From Pseudomonadota bacterium (GTDB lineage Bacteria; Pseudomonadota; Gammaproteobacteria; Steroidobacterales; Steroidobacteraceae): DNA of 64,000 nt. Positions 1 through 10,510 of the stretch are shown in pieces; position 1 is the stretch's first letter; every line of letters starts with the position of its first letter. The notes under the pieces were generated by a model. The model made no database searches and was not told the origin of the DNA. It was given only the letters and a program-made list of their open reading frames with translations. The stretch is taken from NCBI GenBank assembly GCA_018240525.1, contig JAFEFN010000001.1, positions 1 through 64,000 of the forward strand, written 5' to 3'. Both the position numbers and the translations under genes were made by a program.

Positions 1-8
1 CTATTAGT

Positions 9-85
9 TGGTAGCGGGGGCAGGATTTGAACCTGCGACCTTCGGGTTATGAGCCCGACGAGCTGCCAGACTGCTCCACCCCGCA
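9..85 (-). tRNA. Initiator tRNA-fMet (anticodon CAT)
   Basis: Read on the minus strand this 77-nt segment folds as a tRNA with a CAT anticodon and an encoded 3' CCA. The anticodon stem carries the GGG/CCC pairs typical of bacterial initiator tRNA. The acceptor stem pairs from position 2 onward, but positions 1 and 72 are T and T and do not pair. An unpaired 1-72 position is the hallmark recognised by methionyl-tRNA formyltransferase; the Escherichia coli tRNA has C1-A72 instead. Transcription runs leftward out of the window. In many gammaproteobacteria an initiator tRNA (metY) lies just before rimP; here rimP is 21 kb away with no tRNA in front. Confidence 0.95.
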
Positions 86-151
86 CCATGAGGGCCGCGC
101 ATTCTACAAGTGCCCAGCGCGATCGGCAATAGCGATCGGTCGGCCTTCTGC

Positions 152-568
152 CTAGGTCAGGGCGGCGCCGAGTTCCCTCGCCAAAGCGGTGGCCTTTGCA
201 GGGTCAAGGCCCTGCGAAGGCCAGGAGATTCCGAGCCCCTCGCGTGCACTTGGCTTGGGGATGATGTGAAAGTGCACGTGCGCGATGGCCTGGTGCGCAC
301 CCGGGCCATTGTTCTCTAGAACGTTATATTCGCGGCAGCCCGTAACCGCGACAACGGCGCGGCACAGCCTCGGCAGCACCCGGCCCACCGCCGCCGCCGA
401 GTCGTCGGACAGTCGATCCATGGTCTCCGCAGCTTCCTTGGGAACCACCAACACGTGCCCCCTGCTCAGGGGATTGATGTCGAGAAATGCCAGCACGTGC
501 GCATCTTCGTACACCTTGTGGCAGGGAATCTCGCCCCGGATGATCCTGCTGAATACCGTCTCGGCCAT
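152..568 (-). CDS. HIT family (histidine triad) nucleotide-binding protein
   Basis: The 138-residue product is a small cytoplasmic purine-nucleotide hydrolase of the HIT/HinT type, a family that cleaves phosphoramidates such as AMP-lysine. The histidine triad reads AHVHFHIIP with His97, His99 and His101. It is preceded by the NNGPGAHQ loop seen in the family and by the N-terminal [15 protein letters not shown] signature. The start at 568 is chosen because it gives the canonical N-terminus and is preceded by a strong GGAGGAGC ribosome binding site; an in-frame extension upstream has no family similarity. It is divergent from frmA, with 134 bp between the two start codons. The physiological substrate cannot be told from the sequence. 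Confidence 0.93.
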   Translation of the reverse strand: MAETVFSRIIRGEIPCHKVYEDAHVLAFLDINPLSRGHVLVVPKEAAETMDRLSDDSAAAVGRVLPRLCRAVVAVTGCREYNVLENNGPGAHQAIAHVHFHIIPKPSAREGLGISWPSQGLDPAKATALARELGAALT

Positions 569-702
569 CGGATGCTCCTCCGTGCGGGTGCTGCTGCCAC
601 ACGATTGTCCCCCAAGGCGTCGAGATGGCACAGGCTGTTTGTAGAAGCAGTCTGGACAGGTACACTTCCCGGCTGGCACATCCAAGAAGACGGGGAACTG
701 GC

Positions 703-1812
<1,110 letters not shown>

Positions 1813-1869
1813 TCCGAGCGGGAGCTAGCGCGCACCGCGATCCAAGAACCAAAACAGGAGAAGTAGATC

Positions 1870-2442
1870 ATGGCAGTCTCAATTCATCCCTCCGTCGACC
1901 GGGGCGTCAAGAAGGGCGCGGCGAACTTTGCCGGTGGCACGCTCACCTGCACGTGCACCTCCGCCCCCGTGACCGTCACGCTCACGGCCAACACCGCCTT
2001 CAACCATGTCTGCGGCTGCACCAAGTGCTGGAAGCCCAAGGGCGCGACCTTTTCAATGGTCGCGGTGGTGCCACGTGACAAGCTGAGCGTGACCGCCAAC
2101 GGCAACAAGCTGAAGATCGTCGACCAGAACGCGCCGATCCAGCGCTATGCCTGCACCGGCTGCGGCACGCACATGTACGGGCGCATCGAGAACAAGAACC
2201 ATCCGCTGTACGGCTTCGACTTCGTGCATACCGAACTGTCCAAGCAAGACGGCTGGTCGGCGCCCGAATTCGCCGCCTTCGTCTCCTCGATCATCGAGTC
2301 CGGCTTCCCGCCGGCGCGCATGGGCGAGGTGCGCTCGCGCCTGAAGGAGCTCGGGCTGGAGCCCTACGATTGCCTGTCGCCGGGGATCATGGACCTCATT
2401 GCGACGCACACCGCGAAGGCTAAGGGCACGCTCGCCGCCTAG
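1870..2442 (+). CDS. gfa: Glutathione-dependent formaldehyde-activating enzyme (GFA/CENP-V fold)
   Basis: The 190-residue protein belongs to the zinc-binding GFA family, reported to promote condensation of formaldehyde with glutathione. The zinc cysteines are visible as Cys27-x-Cys29, Cys48-x-Cys50-x2-Cys53 and Cys95-x2-Cys98, the last within [13 protein letters not shown]. Length fits bacterial Gfa (about 190 residues). The start at 1870 sits after an AGGAGAAG ribosome binding site. Placement directly downstream of frmA supports the formaldehyde role; whether Gfa is a true catalyst or a glutathione carrier is debated in the literature. Confidence 0.92.
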   Translation: MAVSIHPSVDRGVKKGAANFAGGTLTCTCTSAPVTVTLTANTAFNHVCGCTKCWKPKGATFSMVAVVPRDKLSVTANGNKLKIVDQNAPIQRYACTGCGTHMYGRIENKNHPLYGFDFVHTELSKQDGWSAPEFAAFVSSIIESGFPPARMGEVRSRLKELGLEPYDCLSPGIMDLIATHTAKAKGTLAA

Positions 2443-2547
2443 GCGCAAGGCAGGCGCGGCAGCACTGGCGCCGGCCGCTGGCGGCCGCTCGTTGCGGCAG
2501 GCCAGGGCCGGCTGTTCTATCTGCGGCCAGAGAGCAGGGGCAGACTC

Positions 2548-3627
2548 ATGAGGCACTACGCAGCGGTTCTGCTGGCAGCCGCGCTGCTACTTCCGGCAAT
2601 GCGCGCCACCGCGGCCGCGTATCCGCAGCCGGTGGAAGCGGACTTCACCATGAAGGATTTCCGCTTCGCCTCCGGTGAGTCGCTTCCTCAAGTGCGCATC
2701 CACTACCGCACCCTGGGAGCAATACGCACCGATGCGCACGGCATCGTGCGCAACGCCGTGCTGATCATGCACGGCACCACCGGCAGCGGAGCAAATCTGA
2801 TCAATGATCAATTTGCCGGCGAGCTGTTTGCCGCAGGTATGCCGCTGGATGCAACGCGCTACTTCCTGATCCTGCCCGATGGCATCGGTCATGGCCGCTC
2901 GAGCAAGCCCAGCGATGGCCTGCACGCGCGCTTTCCGCATTATGGCTACCGCGACATGGTGGAGGCGCAATACCGCCTGCTCACGCAGGGACTCAAGATC
3001 AACCACGCAAGGCTGATCATGGGGACTTCCATGGGCGGGATGCACACCTGGCTGTGGGGCGAGCTGCACCCGCGGTTCATGGACGCGCTGATGCCCCTTG
3101 CAAGCCTGCCGACGCAAATCTCCGGACGCAACCGCGCTTGGCGCCGGCTGATCATCGGTGCCATCCGCAACGATCCGGCCTGGGCGGGCGGAGAGTACGC
3201 CAGCCAGCCGCCGTCGGTGCGCACCGCGCTGGAGATGCTGTGGCTGATGGGCAGCAACCCGGTGCTGCGCCAACGGGAAGCCCCGACGCTGGTGCAGGCC
3301 GACCAGGTCATCGACCGCGCCGTGGCGGCCCAGCTGAACACGGCCGATGCCAACGATATCCTCTATGCGCTCTCGGCCTCCGAGGACTATGACCCGGGTC
3401 CGGCGCTCGAGCGCATCGAGGCGCCGCTTCTGGCGGTGAACTCCGCCGACGATCTGATCAACCCGCCGGAGCTGGGCATCCTGGAGCGCGAGATCGTGCG
3501 GGTGCCGCATGGAAGGGCGCTGGTGATTCCCTTCAGCGAGCGCACGCACGGCCATGGCTCTCATACCTATGCCATGCTGTGGCGGGACGACTTGGTTAAA
3601 CTGCTCGAGACGGCACCGCAACGTTAG
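2548..3627 (+). CDS. Exported alpha/beta hydrolase of the MetX-like (homoserine acetyltransferase-type) branch
   Basis: The 359-residue product begins with a cleavable signal peptide (hydrophobic residues about 5-18, with an ATAAA region near residue 24), so it is probably periplasmic. The alpha/beta hydrolase core shows an HGTTGS oxyanion region near 75, the nucleophile elbow GTSMGG with Ser161, a likely acid Asp301 or Asp302 in NSADDLINPP, and a C-terminal His (336-339) in HGHGSHTY. The overall organisation resembles MetX-like hydrolases, but a signal peptide argues against homoserine acetylation. It follows gfa by 105 bp on the same strand, so a link with formaldehyde metabolism (for example as an esterase) is possible but unproven; it does not resemble S-formylglutathione hydrolase. 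Confidence 0.8.
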   Translation: MRHYAAVLLAAALLLPAMRATAAAYPQPVEADFTMKDFRFASGESLPQVRIHYRTLGAIRTDAHGIVRNAVLIMHGTTGSGANLINDQFAGELFAAGMPLDATRYFLILPDGIGHGRSSKPSDGLHARFPHYGYRDMVEAQYRLLTQGLKINHARLIMGTSMGGMHTWLWGELHPRFMDALMPLASLPTQISGRNRAWRRLIIGAIRNDPAWAGGEYASQPPSVRTALEMLWLMGSNPVLRQREAPTLVQADQVIDRAVAAQLNTADANDILYALSASEDYDPGPALERIEAPLLAVNSADDLINPPELGILEREIVRVPHGRALVIPFSERTHGHGSHTYAMLWRDDLVKLLETAPQR

Positions 3628-3711
3628 CGGTCAGCCTGCCCATGGGTGCGCCCGGGCGACACCAGTCGGTGAAGCAGGGCGCCGCGCTTGCGCAGGCGTC
3701 CCGGCGCCGTT

Positions 3712-4896
3712 TCATGGCGCGCGCTTCTGCAACAGCGGCGGGGCGAGCTCGCTCACCGAGCGGCAGCCGAGCTGGCCGAGCACCTTGTCGGTCTCGGCAG
3801 TGAGTATGGCCAGAGCCCGCTCGACGCCGGCCTCTCCGCCCGCGGCCAATCCATAGAGCGTGGCGCGGCCGATCATCACCGCCTTGGCACCCAGCGCCAG
3901 CCCCTTGACGATGTCGGTGCCACGGCGGAAGCCACTGTCGACGATGAGGGTCAGACGATGACCCACGGCTGCCGCGATCTGCGGCAGCACTTCGATCGGT
4001 GCGACGCACGAGTCCAGCTGCCGGCCGCCGTGGTTACTGAGCACGATGCCATCGCAACCCACGGCAACGGCGCGCTCGGCGTCGGACGGGTCGAGGATGC
4101 CCTTGACCAGGAGCTTTCCCGGCCACGCATCGCGCATCCACGCCACGTCGTCCCAGCTGATGCTGGCATCCATCAGCTGCGGGATCAGGGTGCTTCCGCC
4201 GAGCGCGGAGGTCGCCGTCCGTGGCAGGACCGACTCGAGGTTGCGCAGCCGCGGCAGGCCGCCGCTGCGGGCCAGGGCGGCGAGCCAGCGCGGATGGCGC
4301 AGCGTGTCCATGGCGGCGCGCAGGGTCGGGCGGCCGGGGACGCGGAAGTTGCGACGGTCCCACTCGCGGCTGCCGAACACGTTGGCGTCGGAGGTGAACA
4401 CCAGCGCCTCGTAGCCGGCGGCGGCGGCGCGGCGCACCAGGTGTCGGGCGATGGCCCGATCCTTCATGACATACAGCTGCATCCACAGCCGGCCCCCGGC
4501 GCGCGTGACGACATCCTCGAGCAGCGTCGTCGAGTAGGTGCTGAGCGTGAAGGGAATGTGGAAGCGCGCCGCGGCGCGTGCGAGGGCCACGTCGCCGTCG
4601 GGGTCGAGCATGCCGTTGAACCCGGTCGGCGCGATCAGCAGCGGTGCGCCCGTGGGCCTGCCGAAGAGCTCGCCCCGCAGGTGGCGCTCGCGGGTGTCGA
4701 CCAGGGTGCGGGGCAGCAGGCCCCAGGCATCGAAGGCGCTGCGATTGCGGCGCAGCGTTGCCTCGTCCTCGGCTCCGCCCTCGAGATACTCGAAGGCCAG
4801 GTGCGGCACCCGCCGCTGCGCCATGGCGCGCAGGTCGGCGATGTTGAGCGCCTGCTCCAGCGGCCCGCCGGTGAATGCTCGTCGCTTCCAGGGCAC
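3712..4896 (-). CDS. FMN-dependent alpha-hydroxyacid dehydrogenase/oxidase (LldD-like)
   Basis: This 394-residue protein is a TIM-barrel flavoenzyme of the L-lactate dehydrogenase / glycolate oxidase / mandelate dehydrogenase family. Visible residues include Lys265 (VKGI), the catalytic pair His289 and Arg292 in SNHGGRQLD, Asp320, and the FMN-phosphate loop around Gly343-Arg344. The N-terminal LNIADLRAMAQRR...EYLEGGAEDE pattern is also typical. It starts with GTG, 23 bp after the lipoprotein gene that precedes it on this strand. Substrate cannot be assigned: the segment after the barrel strand (FTSDANVFGSREWD) departs from the usual TVDTPVxGxRERD, so lactate is only one option. Confidence 0.88.
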   Translation of the reverse strand: MPWKRRAFTGGPLEQALNIADLRAMAQRRVPHLAFEYLEGGAEDEATLRRNRSAFDAWGLLPRTLVDTRERHLRGELFGRPTGAPLLIAPTGFNGMLDPDGDVALARAAARFHIPFTLSTYSTTLLEDVVTRAGGRLWMQLYVMKDRAIARHLVRRAAAAGYEALVFTSDANVFGSREWDRRNFRVPGRPTLRAAMDTLRHPRWLAALARSGGLPRLRNLESVLPRTATSALGGSTLIPQLMDASISWDDVAWMRDAWPGKLLVKGILDPSDAERAVAVGCDGIVLSNHGGRQLDSCVAPIEVLPQIAAAVGHRLTLIVDSGFRRGTDIVKGLALGAKAVMIGRATLYGLAAGGEAGVERALAILTAETDKVLGQLGCRSVSELAPPLLQKRAP

Positions 4897-4918
4897 GGCC
4901 GCCGTCCTCGCCGGTGCG

Positions 4919-6826
4919 CTACTCGTGCAGCGCCATGGTGATGCGCTCGGCGACGAAGGTGTTGCTCACGCTGTTGTAATGCCCGTCCGCCACCAGGCGG
5001 TACAGCTTGTTGGTGCCGTTCAGCGCGACCTTCACGCCGTTGGTGTAGTAGCTGTCCGGCGTTGCGAACACGGAGGTGCCGGTGGTGAGGGCGGTGCTGC
5101 CGACCGAGAGTTCGAGGTTGGTTTGATCGGCCCCGGCGGACGTGATCAGCGGGCTGGCCGGAAGGTCGCGGATGCTGGTATGGGTCGGGCCGACGTACAG
5201 GTCGAGGATCGCCCCGAGCGTCGCCTTGGACAGGTCGACCACGTAGCCGGCACTGCTGGCACTGAGGAACGGGGAGATCTCCCCGCTGGGCCAGTCGACC
5301 ACGAGCGTCTCCTGGTTGGCCGAGCCGGCGGTGGCGCCCGTGGCAATGAAGTCCGGCGGTGCGGCGCCGAAGGCGGCGGTGCCGCCGATGATCGACATGA
5401 GCGTGCCGGGACTGGATGCGCTGAAATCGGTGGGCGTGCTCACCAGGTAGGCAGCCGGGTCGGCCGGTGGCGTGCCCGTGCCGGTGAAGTTGTACTTGCT
5501 CGGCGGCCAGATGCCCAGGGACAGCAGGTCGAACGTGGCCGTCGTCGCGGTGGCGGAGTTCAAAGTGCCCCACAGCTGCGTGTGCAGCAGCCGGGCCGAG
5601 CCGATGGAGGCATCCATGAGCAGGTTGCCGCCGCTGTCGGTGATGGGGGTGCACTGGTTCGAGCTTCCGTCATTGGGCGTGTCGTTACCGGTGAAGTACA
5701 CGTCCTGGCCGACCGAGATGGCCGCCGTTGTCAGGTTGTTGTTGTCCACCCCGTCCTGGCGCACGGTGGTGCCGGAGCCCAGGGTGACGATGGCCGTGGG
5801 GTAGTAGCCGATCGTTCCGGAGCAGGCGAAGAACACGGATGCTCCGTGTACCGTGACCACGTTGCCGGCGCGCGCGCTGACGTCGCCCTGGATGATGCTC
5901 AGCCCGTTTTCCTGGCTGGTGCCGACGTAGATCTCCGTGGCGCTCATGGTCGGGTTGGTCTGCGTGTACGCATCGGGGCCGGCAAGGCCGGTGATGTCGC
6001 CGTAGGCGGCGACGACGGTGAGCACCGGGATGCTGCTGAGGGCGGCGTAGCCGGCCGCGCCCGTGTAGCTCACCCCGTTGATGCTGTAGTAGGCGTTCGC
6101 GGTGGGCTTGACGAGGACTGCTCCGAGGCCGGCACCGGACAAGCTGAAGAACGGGCGCAGGTTCATGACGAAGCTGCCGTTGTCGTGCACCGTCACGAAC
6201 TGGCCGCGCGCGCGCACCGGCGGCGTGCCCGCGACGGTCGATGGCCGCAGCACGGCATAGGGCTGCACCGTGACGACGGGGGCCGTCGTCGAACTGCTGA
6301 TCGAGTTGAAGGCCATCAGGTCGAAGTTCAGATTGACCGCGGTCGCCTGCTGCAGCGCCACCTCGAGTGGGTGCGCGGGGTCGAACGTGATCGTCACGCT
6401 CGAGGTTCCCCCGGAGAGCGCCGATCCATTCGAAGTGACGAACGAGGCGGGCACGGGGGTGCCGTTGACGTTCACCTGGGCGCTGACGAAGGTGAGCTGC
6501 AGGCTCGCCGAGAGGTAGGTGCCGTACGGAACCGAGTAGGCCGAGACCAGCTCCGCGACGTCCGAAAGCTTCGCCAGATCCACGGTCTGCGCGATCGGCA
6601 GCATGTAGACGACGCCGCCACCCTTTGCGGTGAGCGTGATGGAATTCACCGAGACGATGTAGCTGGCGAAGTTGTAGCCACTGTTGGTCGCGGTCATCGT
6701 CAGCACCGGGTAGCCCGGGTGCAGCGTGGTGCTCTTGCCGCACGCGGCCAGCAGCAGCACAACTCCCGCGACCATCAGCCGGCTGAGCGGCAGGCGCGAC
6801 GTCCTGCCGGAGTACTCGGATCTCAT
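4919..6826 (-). CDS. Large DUF4382/DUF5666-like lipoprotein
   Basis: The 635-residue product is an exported lipoprotein of unknown function. Its signal sequence ends in the lipobox LAAC (Cys29). The N-terminal part has the layout of DUF4382 domains: a 'YIVSVNSITL' strand, a 'TVDLAKL' strand and 'VPYGTYLSASLQL'. The rest is beta-rich, with segments such as ARGQFVTVHDNGSF that recall DUF5666. Codons and GC match the neighbours. An in-frame TTG lies directly before the ATG at 6826; ATG is preferred, with AGGGGA about 10 nt upstream. The next gene on this strand encodes a second lipoprotein of the same broad type, so the two may be partners or paralogues at the cell surface. Domain names are from memory. 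Confidence 0.7.
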   Translation of the reverse strand: MRSEYSGRTSRLPLSRLMVAGVVLLLAACGKSTTLHPGYPVLTMTATNSGYNFASYIVSVNSITLTAKGGGVVYMLPIAQTVDLAKLSDVAELVSAYSVPYGTYLSASLQLTFVSAQVNVNGTPVPASFVTSNGSALSGGTSSVTITFDPAHPLEVALQQATAVNLNFDLMAFNSISSSTTAPVVTVQPYAVLRPSTVAGTPPVRARGQFVTVHDNGSFVMNLRPFFSLSGAGLGAVLVKPTANAYYSINGVSYTGAAGYAALSSIPVLTVVAAYGDITGLAGPDAYTQTNPTMSATEIYVGTSQENGLSIIQGDVSARAGNVVTVHGASVFFACSGTIGYYPTAIVTLGSGTTVRQDGVDNNNLTTAAISVGQDVYFTGNDTPNDGSSNQCTPITDSGGNLLMDASIGSARLLHTQLWGTLNSATATTATFDLLSLGIWPPSKYNFTGTGTPPADPAAYLVSTPTDFSASSPGTLMSIIGGTAAFGAAPPDFIATGATAGSANQETLVVDWPSGEISPFLSASSAGYVVDLSKATLGAILDLYVGPTHTSIRDLPASPLITSAGADQTNLELSVGSTALTTGTSVFATPDSYYTNGVKVALNGTNKLYRLVADGHYNSVSNTFVAERITMALHE

Positions 6827-6989
6827 CAAACGATTCCCCTTAAACCTTTGGTTCGCCGGCGGCCCGGCGTATGACGTGCAGGCCCTCTGGCCTTAGAGGT
6901 GCGTGCCGTCCGGACGTTCCCCGCCGTTTTCAGTGACTTGCGGCCGTCGTGGCCCGAAAACCCACTAGTTTACCGGTTTATGACCGGCT

Positions 6990-8876
6990 TCAGTTGATCG
7001 TGAGGGCGATCGAGGCGTTGCCGCCGCCGCTCATGTTCACCCCGCTCGGGTACCACTGCCGGCGCAGGGTATTGGCCGGGTCACCCGACTGCCAGAACCG
7101 AACGGAAAGAAAGTAGATGGACGCCGGGGTACCGGTGGGCACGGAGGCGCTCACCGTGCCCCCGCTCGAGACGACGCCTGCGAGCGAGACCCGGCTGATG
7201 AGCGTGCCATCGTGCGAGAGCAGCAGCTCGCCCGAGTCGTAGGCACCCGGACTGGAGGGGGTGATGCTCACCTGCAGCGATCCCAGGGCGACCCCGGAGG
7301 CAGCCGACAGCGCCGGCACGGTGGCGATGACCGGTGCCGTGGTGGAGGTCGCCGGGGCGGTCACCTGCACGCTGTTGGACAGGGTGCCATTAGCGTACGA
7401 GGGCGCACTTGCGGCGACCCAGTAGGTGCCCGCGCCCTGGGCCGGGGCGGCACTGAACAGGGTGATCGTGTTGCCGCTGGCCGCGTAGGTCCCCGAATCG
7501 ATCGTGCCGGCGGACAGCGACTGCGCGCTGGCGAGTACCTGGTTGAACGGATCGATGGGTGCCGCTTCGATCTGGTAGGGCACCTCACCCGAACCGGACA
7601 GGCCCTGGTAGAACCCCACCTGGGCATCGGCCGTGAGCGGGCTGCCTGCACGTGTGACCATGTTGGCGGCAAAGGAGGTGGCCGCGCGCGGGGTCATCGT
7701 GCCGAGCGAGACCGTGTTGCTCGAGGTGCTCGGGTTGGTGGTGCCCGTATTGGTCGTCGTATTGGTGGCCGTGTTGGTGCCAGTGCCGGTGGCGGTGTTG
7801 CTGGCGCCGGTCGTGGTCGTGCTGGTATCCGTCGTGCTGCTGGCGGTGATGGTCACCGACACTGACTTCACGATGATGGTGGCCATCCCCGGGCCATGGA
7901 TCACGACATCGTAGACGGCTGCGTTTGAACTGCTGCTCGGCAGCGGGTAGAGCAGGAAGGTCCCGTCGGAGCGTACCGGCGTGCTCAGGACGGCCACGTG
8001 CCGCGTCCCGTCAGCGCTCACCGTCTCCGCCGTGGCCTGGATGCCGCTGGTGTTGGTGAGGTTGGTGAGCGTCAGGGTGCCCGAGATGCCGCCGACATTG
8101 TCGAGGTTGAAAGCGCCGGCGTGCGAGCTGAGCAGGATGCCGCCGGCGCAGCTGGCCGCAGGCGTCGCCGCAGTCCCGCCCGCGCAGCTACCGAAACTGA
8201 AGGGGACCAGGTCACGCGCACCATCGAGGCTCAGGGTGAAGGCGGTGGTGGTCGTCGTACCGGTCGTCTTGGTCGTGCCGTTGCCGGTCGTCGTGTTCGT
8301 GCCCGTGTTCGTGGCAGTGTTGGTGCCGAACGGGCTGTTCGTGGTGGTGTTCGTGGTGCTGGTGCCGAAGGCGGCCGCGGCGGCTGTGCCGAAGGAGGCC
8401 ACGGGGACCCTGAGCGAGCCGGACACCGCGATGCCCTTGTCGGGGTTGAGCAGCTCGAGCGGCACCTGCTGCAGGGTGCCGTTGCTGTCGGGGTAATCGG
8501 CCTCCGCGTTGTACTTGGCGCCGAGGTCGGATGCCGAGGTGGCCAGCGCCGCCGAGCTGTCCAGCGGAATCAGGCGGATCTGTTTGTACGTACCGGGGAG
8601 CAGGCGCAGTCCGGTCTTGATGCTGCCGAGCGTTCCGCCGCTGGCCTCGACCAGGTCTACGGTCGTGGGGCTGCTCAGGGTGAACTTGGTCCAGCCGGCA
8701 TCATCCGGACCGGCGGTGCCGTCCTGGTTGAACCACACTTCCTGCGTGGTGATGAAGACGTGCGCGTAGCGGGAGGGCGTGTTGCCTGTTAGCGACACGT
8801 CCGAGCGCGACGAGCAGCCGCCCACCAGGCACGCGGCGAGCACCGTGACACCGAGGGCAAATAAGGAATATCTCAT
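6990..8876 (-). CDS. DUF4382-type lipoprotein with Thr/Asn/Gly-rich linkers
   Basis: The 628-residue product is a lipoprotein (signal peptide ending LVGGC, Cys21) with an N-terminal DUF4382 domain, recognisable by the order 'AHVFITTQEVWFN', 'GWTKFTL', 'TTVDLVEASGG' and 'LLPGTYKQIRL' (about residues 38-103). Two low-complexity linkers made almost only of Thr, Asn, Gly and Ser occupy about 171-212 and 346-389 and separate three beta-rich regions. At the DNA level the linkers are imperfect short repeats (GTT/GTG/GTC units on the plus strand), a setting for length change by slippage. The 163 bp before the next gene show nothing recognisable. Function unknown; surface adhesion or envelope scaffolding are guesses. 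Confidence 0.75.
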   Translation of the reverse strand: MRYSLFALGVTVLAACLVGGCSSRSDVSLTGNTPSRYAHVFITTQEVWFNQDGTAGPDDAGWTKFTLSSPTTVDLVEASGGTLGSIKTGLRLLPGTYKQIRLIPLDSSAALATSASDLGAKYNAEADYPDSNGTLQQVPLELLNPDKGIAVSGSLRVPVASFGTAAAAAFGTSTTNTTTNSPFGTNTATNTGTNTTTGNGTTKTTGTTTTTAFTLSLDGARDLVPFSFGSCAGGTAATPAASCAGGILLSSHAGAFNLDNVGGISGTLTLTNLTNTSGIQATAETVSADGTRHVAVLSTPVRSDGTFLLYPLPSSSSNAAVYDVVIHGPGMATIIVKSVSVTITASSTTDTSTTTTGASNTATGTGTNTATNTTTNTGTTNPSTSSNTVSLGTMTPRAATSFAANMVTRAGSPLTADAQVGFYQGLSGSGEVPYQIEAAPIDPFNQVLASAQSLSAGTIDSGTYAASGNTITLFSAAPAQGAGTYWVAASAPSYANGTLSNSVQVTAPATSTTAPVIATVPALSAASGVALGSLQVSITPSSPGAYDSGELLLSHDGTLISRVSLAGVVSSGGTVSASVPTGTPASIYFLSVRFWQSGDPANTLRRQWYPSGVNMSGGGNASIALTIN

Positions 8877-8981
8877 GCAAATCCCAGCGCTAGGCGAAGA
8901 TGAATGATGCGCCGCACGGGAGACAGCCGCAATCCGGATCGGGCGGCAAAGTGTGTCGAATTGTCGCTTTTCGGCATGCGA

Positions 8982-9011
8982 TTGGACTTAGGGGGTGTAA
9001 GTCTGTACAGT
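8982..9011 (+). promoter_or_regulatory. Possible sigma70 promoter in the 306-bp gap before rhlE
   Basis: The gap 8877-9182 contains no convincing gene. The best promoter-like pair is TTGGAC at 8982-8987 and TACAGT at 9006-9011 with an 18-bp spacer, which would give rhlE an untranslated leader of about 165 nt. No terminator or riboswitch was recognised in that leader. The promoter of the divergent lipoprotein gene must lie in the same gap but was not located. Confidence 0.35.
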
Positions 9012-9182
9012 CCCGCCCGCCAAACGTCCCATGTGCTCGGTCAGCACCCGTTTCGCTCGTAGTCTGTCCCTCAAACCGACGCACTCCGACTTACCATTTA
9101 CTTCAGCCTCGCATCTGACCGACCGGCGCTGCCTTGAAACGCGCAGCCGCGGCGAGCTCGAAGAAGCAGAGGTTCCTTACTT

Positions 9183-10484
9183 ATGTCGTTTACAGATCTC
9201 GGGCTTAAGCCCGAGCTGCTGCGTGCCGTGGCCGAAAAGGGCTATGACACTCCCTCTCCCATCCAGCGCGAAGCCATTCCCGCGGTCCTCTCCGGACGCG
9301 ACGTGCTCGCCAACGCCCAGACCGGTACCGGCAAGACGGCCGCCTTCGTACTGCCGATCCTGCAGAAGCTCGGCGCCCCGCAGCCGGGCGCGCCCCGGGT
9401 GCTGGTCCTTACCCCCACGCGCGAGCTCGCCGCCCAGGTGGCCGCGAGCGCCCGCGACTACGGGCGCTTCGTCAGCCAGCTGCGCACCGTGGTGATTTTC
9501 GGCGGCGTCAGCGAGAAGCCGCAGATCGAGGCGCTGCGCCAGGGCTGCGATATCGTGGTCGCAACCCCGGGGCGACTGCTCGATCTTGCGCAGCAGCGCC
9601 AGCTGGACTTGCGCGGCATCAGCTGCCTGGTGCTCGATGAAGCCGACCGCATGCTGGACATGGGCTTCATCCACGCCATTCGCCAGATCCTGAAGCTCCT
9701 GCCCGCGGCCCGGCAGAACCTGATGTTCTCGGCCACCTACTCGGATGACATCCGGGCTCTGGCCAACCGGATGCTGCATGAGCCGGTGTCGATCCAGGTG
9801 GCCCCGCGCAACGCGACCGCGGAGCGCATCGACCAGAAGGTCTACAAGGTCGCCAAGGAGCACAAGCGGCACCTGCTCGCGCACCTGATCAATGAAGGGC
9901 AGTGGAGCCAGGTGCTCGTGTTCACGCGCACCAAGCATGGCGCCAACCGCCTGACGCAGCAGCTGGAGGGCGCCGGCATCCGCGCCGCCGCCATCCACGG
10001 CAACAAGAGCCAGGCCGCGCGCGTGCGCGCCCTTGAGGATTTCAAGGCCGGCCGCATCACCGCGCTGGTGGCGACGGAGGTGGCCGCGCGCGGACTCGAC
10101 ATCAAGGAGCTGCCGTACGTGGTCAACTACGAGCTGCCGAACGTTCCGGAGGACTACGTGCATCGCATCGGCCGCACCGCGCGGGCCGGTGGCAGCGGCA
10201 ACGCGGTCGCGCTGGTCTCGCAGGACGAGGCGTCGCTGCTGCGTGACATCGAGAAGCTGGTGAAGATGTCCCTGCCGGTCGCCCCGGCGCCGGCCTTCGC
10301 CGTCCCGCCGCCAGCACCCGCCGGCAGCGAGAGCACACGCGAGCATACCCACGGTAACGGCCATCGCCCAAGCCCGCGGCCGCAGGGGAGCTGGCAGCCG
10401 CGCCGCCATGGCGGCGGCCGGGCGCCCGGCGCGCGTTCCCAGGGTGGCGGTTCGTACGCCCGCGGCGCGCGCCGCTCGGGCTAG
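9183..10484 (+). CDS. rhlE: DEAD-box ATP-dependent RNA helicase RhlE
   Basis: The 433-residue cytoplasmic helicase unwinds RNA duplexes in ribosome assembly and mRNA turnover. The two RecA-like domains are complete: Q motif around residues 4-28, motif I AQTGTGKT (45-52), PTRELA (78-83), DEAD (152-155), SAT (183-185), ARGLD and [10 protein letters not shown]. The N-terminus MSFTDLGL and the loop motif LDMGF after DEAD are typical of RhlE rather than SrmB or DbpA. The C-terminal 75 residues are a Pro-, Arg- and Gly-rich basic tail of the kind that binds RNA. It stands alone, convergent with the peptidase-like gene at 10511. Confidence 0.92.
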   Translation: MSFTDLGLKPELLRAVAEKGYDTPSPIQREAIPAVLSGRDVLANAQTGTGKTAAFVLPILQKLGAPQPGAPRVLVLTPTRELAAQVAASARDYGRFVSQLRTVVIFGGVSEKPQIEALRQGCDIVVATPGRLLDLAQQRQLDLRGISCLVLDEADRMLDMGFIHAIRQILKLLPAARQNLMFSATYSDDIRALANRMLHEPVSIQVAPRNATAERIDQKVYKVAKEHKRHLLAHLINEGQWSQVLVFTRTKHGANRLTQQLEGAGIRAAAIHGNKSQAARVRALEDFKAGRITALVATEVAARGLDIKELPYVVNYELPNVPEDYVHRIGRTARAGGSGNAVALVSQDEASLLRDIEKLVKMSLPVAPAPAFAVPPPAPAGSESTREHTHGNGHRPSPRPQGSWQPRRHGGGRAPGARSQGGGSYARGARRSG

Positions 10485-10510
10485 CGCCGAGCGGGCCGGG
10501 CGCTGCTGCC

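Noticed and set aside
3688..6874. Long plus-strand open frames opposite the FMN enzyme and the first lipoprotein
   Set aside because: Compositionally they are Arg/Ala/Gly-rich mirror images of genes with clear domains; no signal peptide, motif or ribosome binding site.
7730..8350. CRISPR-like or tandem repeat array in the second lipoprotein gene
   Set aside because: The repeats are imperfect 3-12 base coding repeats for Thr/Asn/Gly linkers; no constant repeat with spacers.
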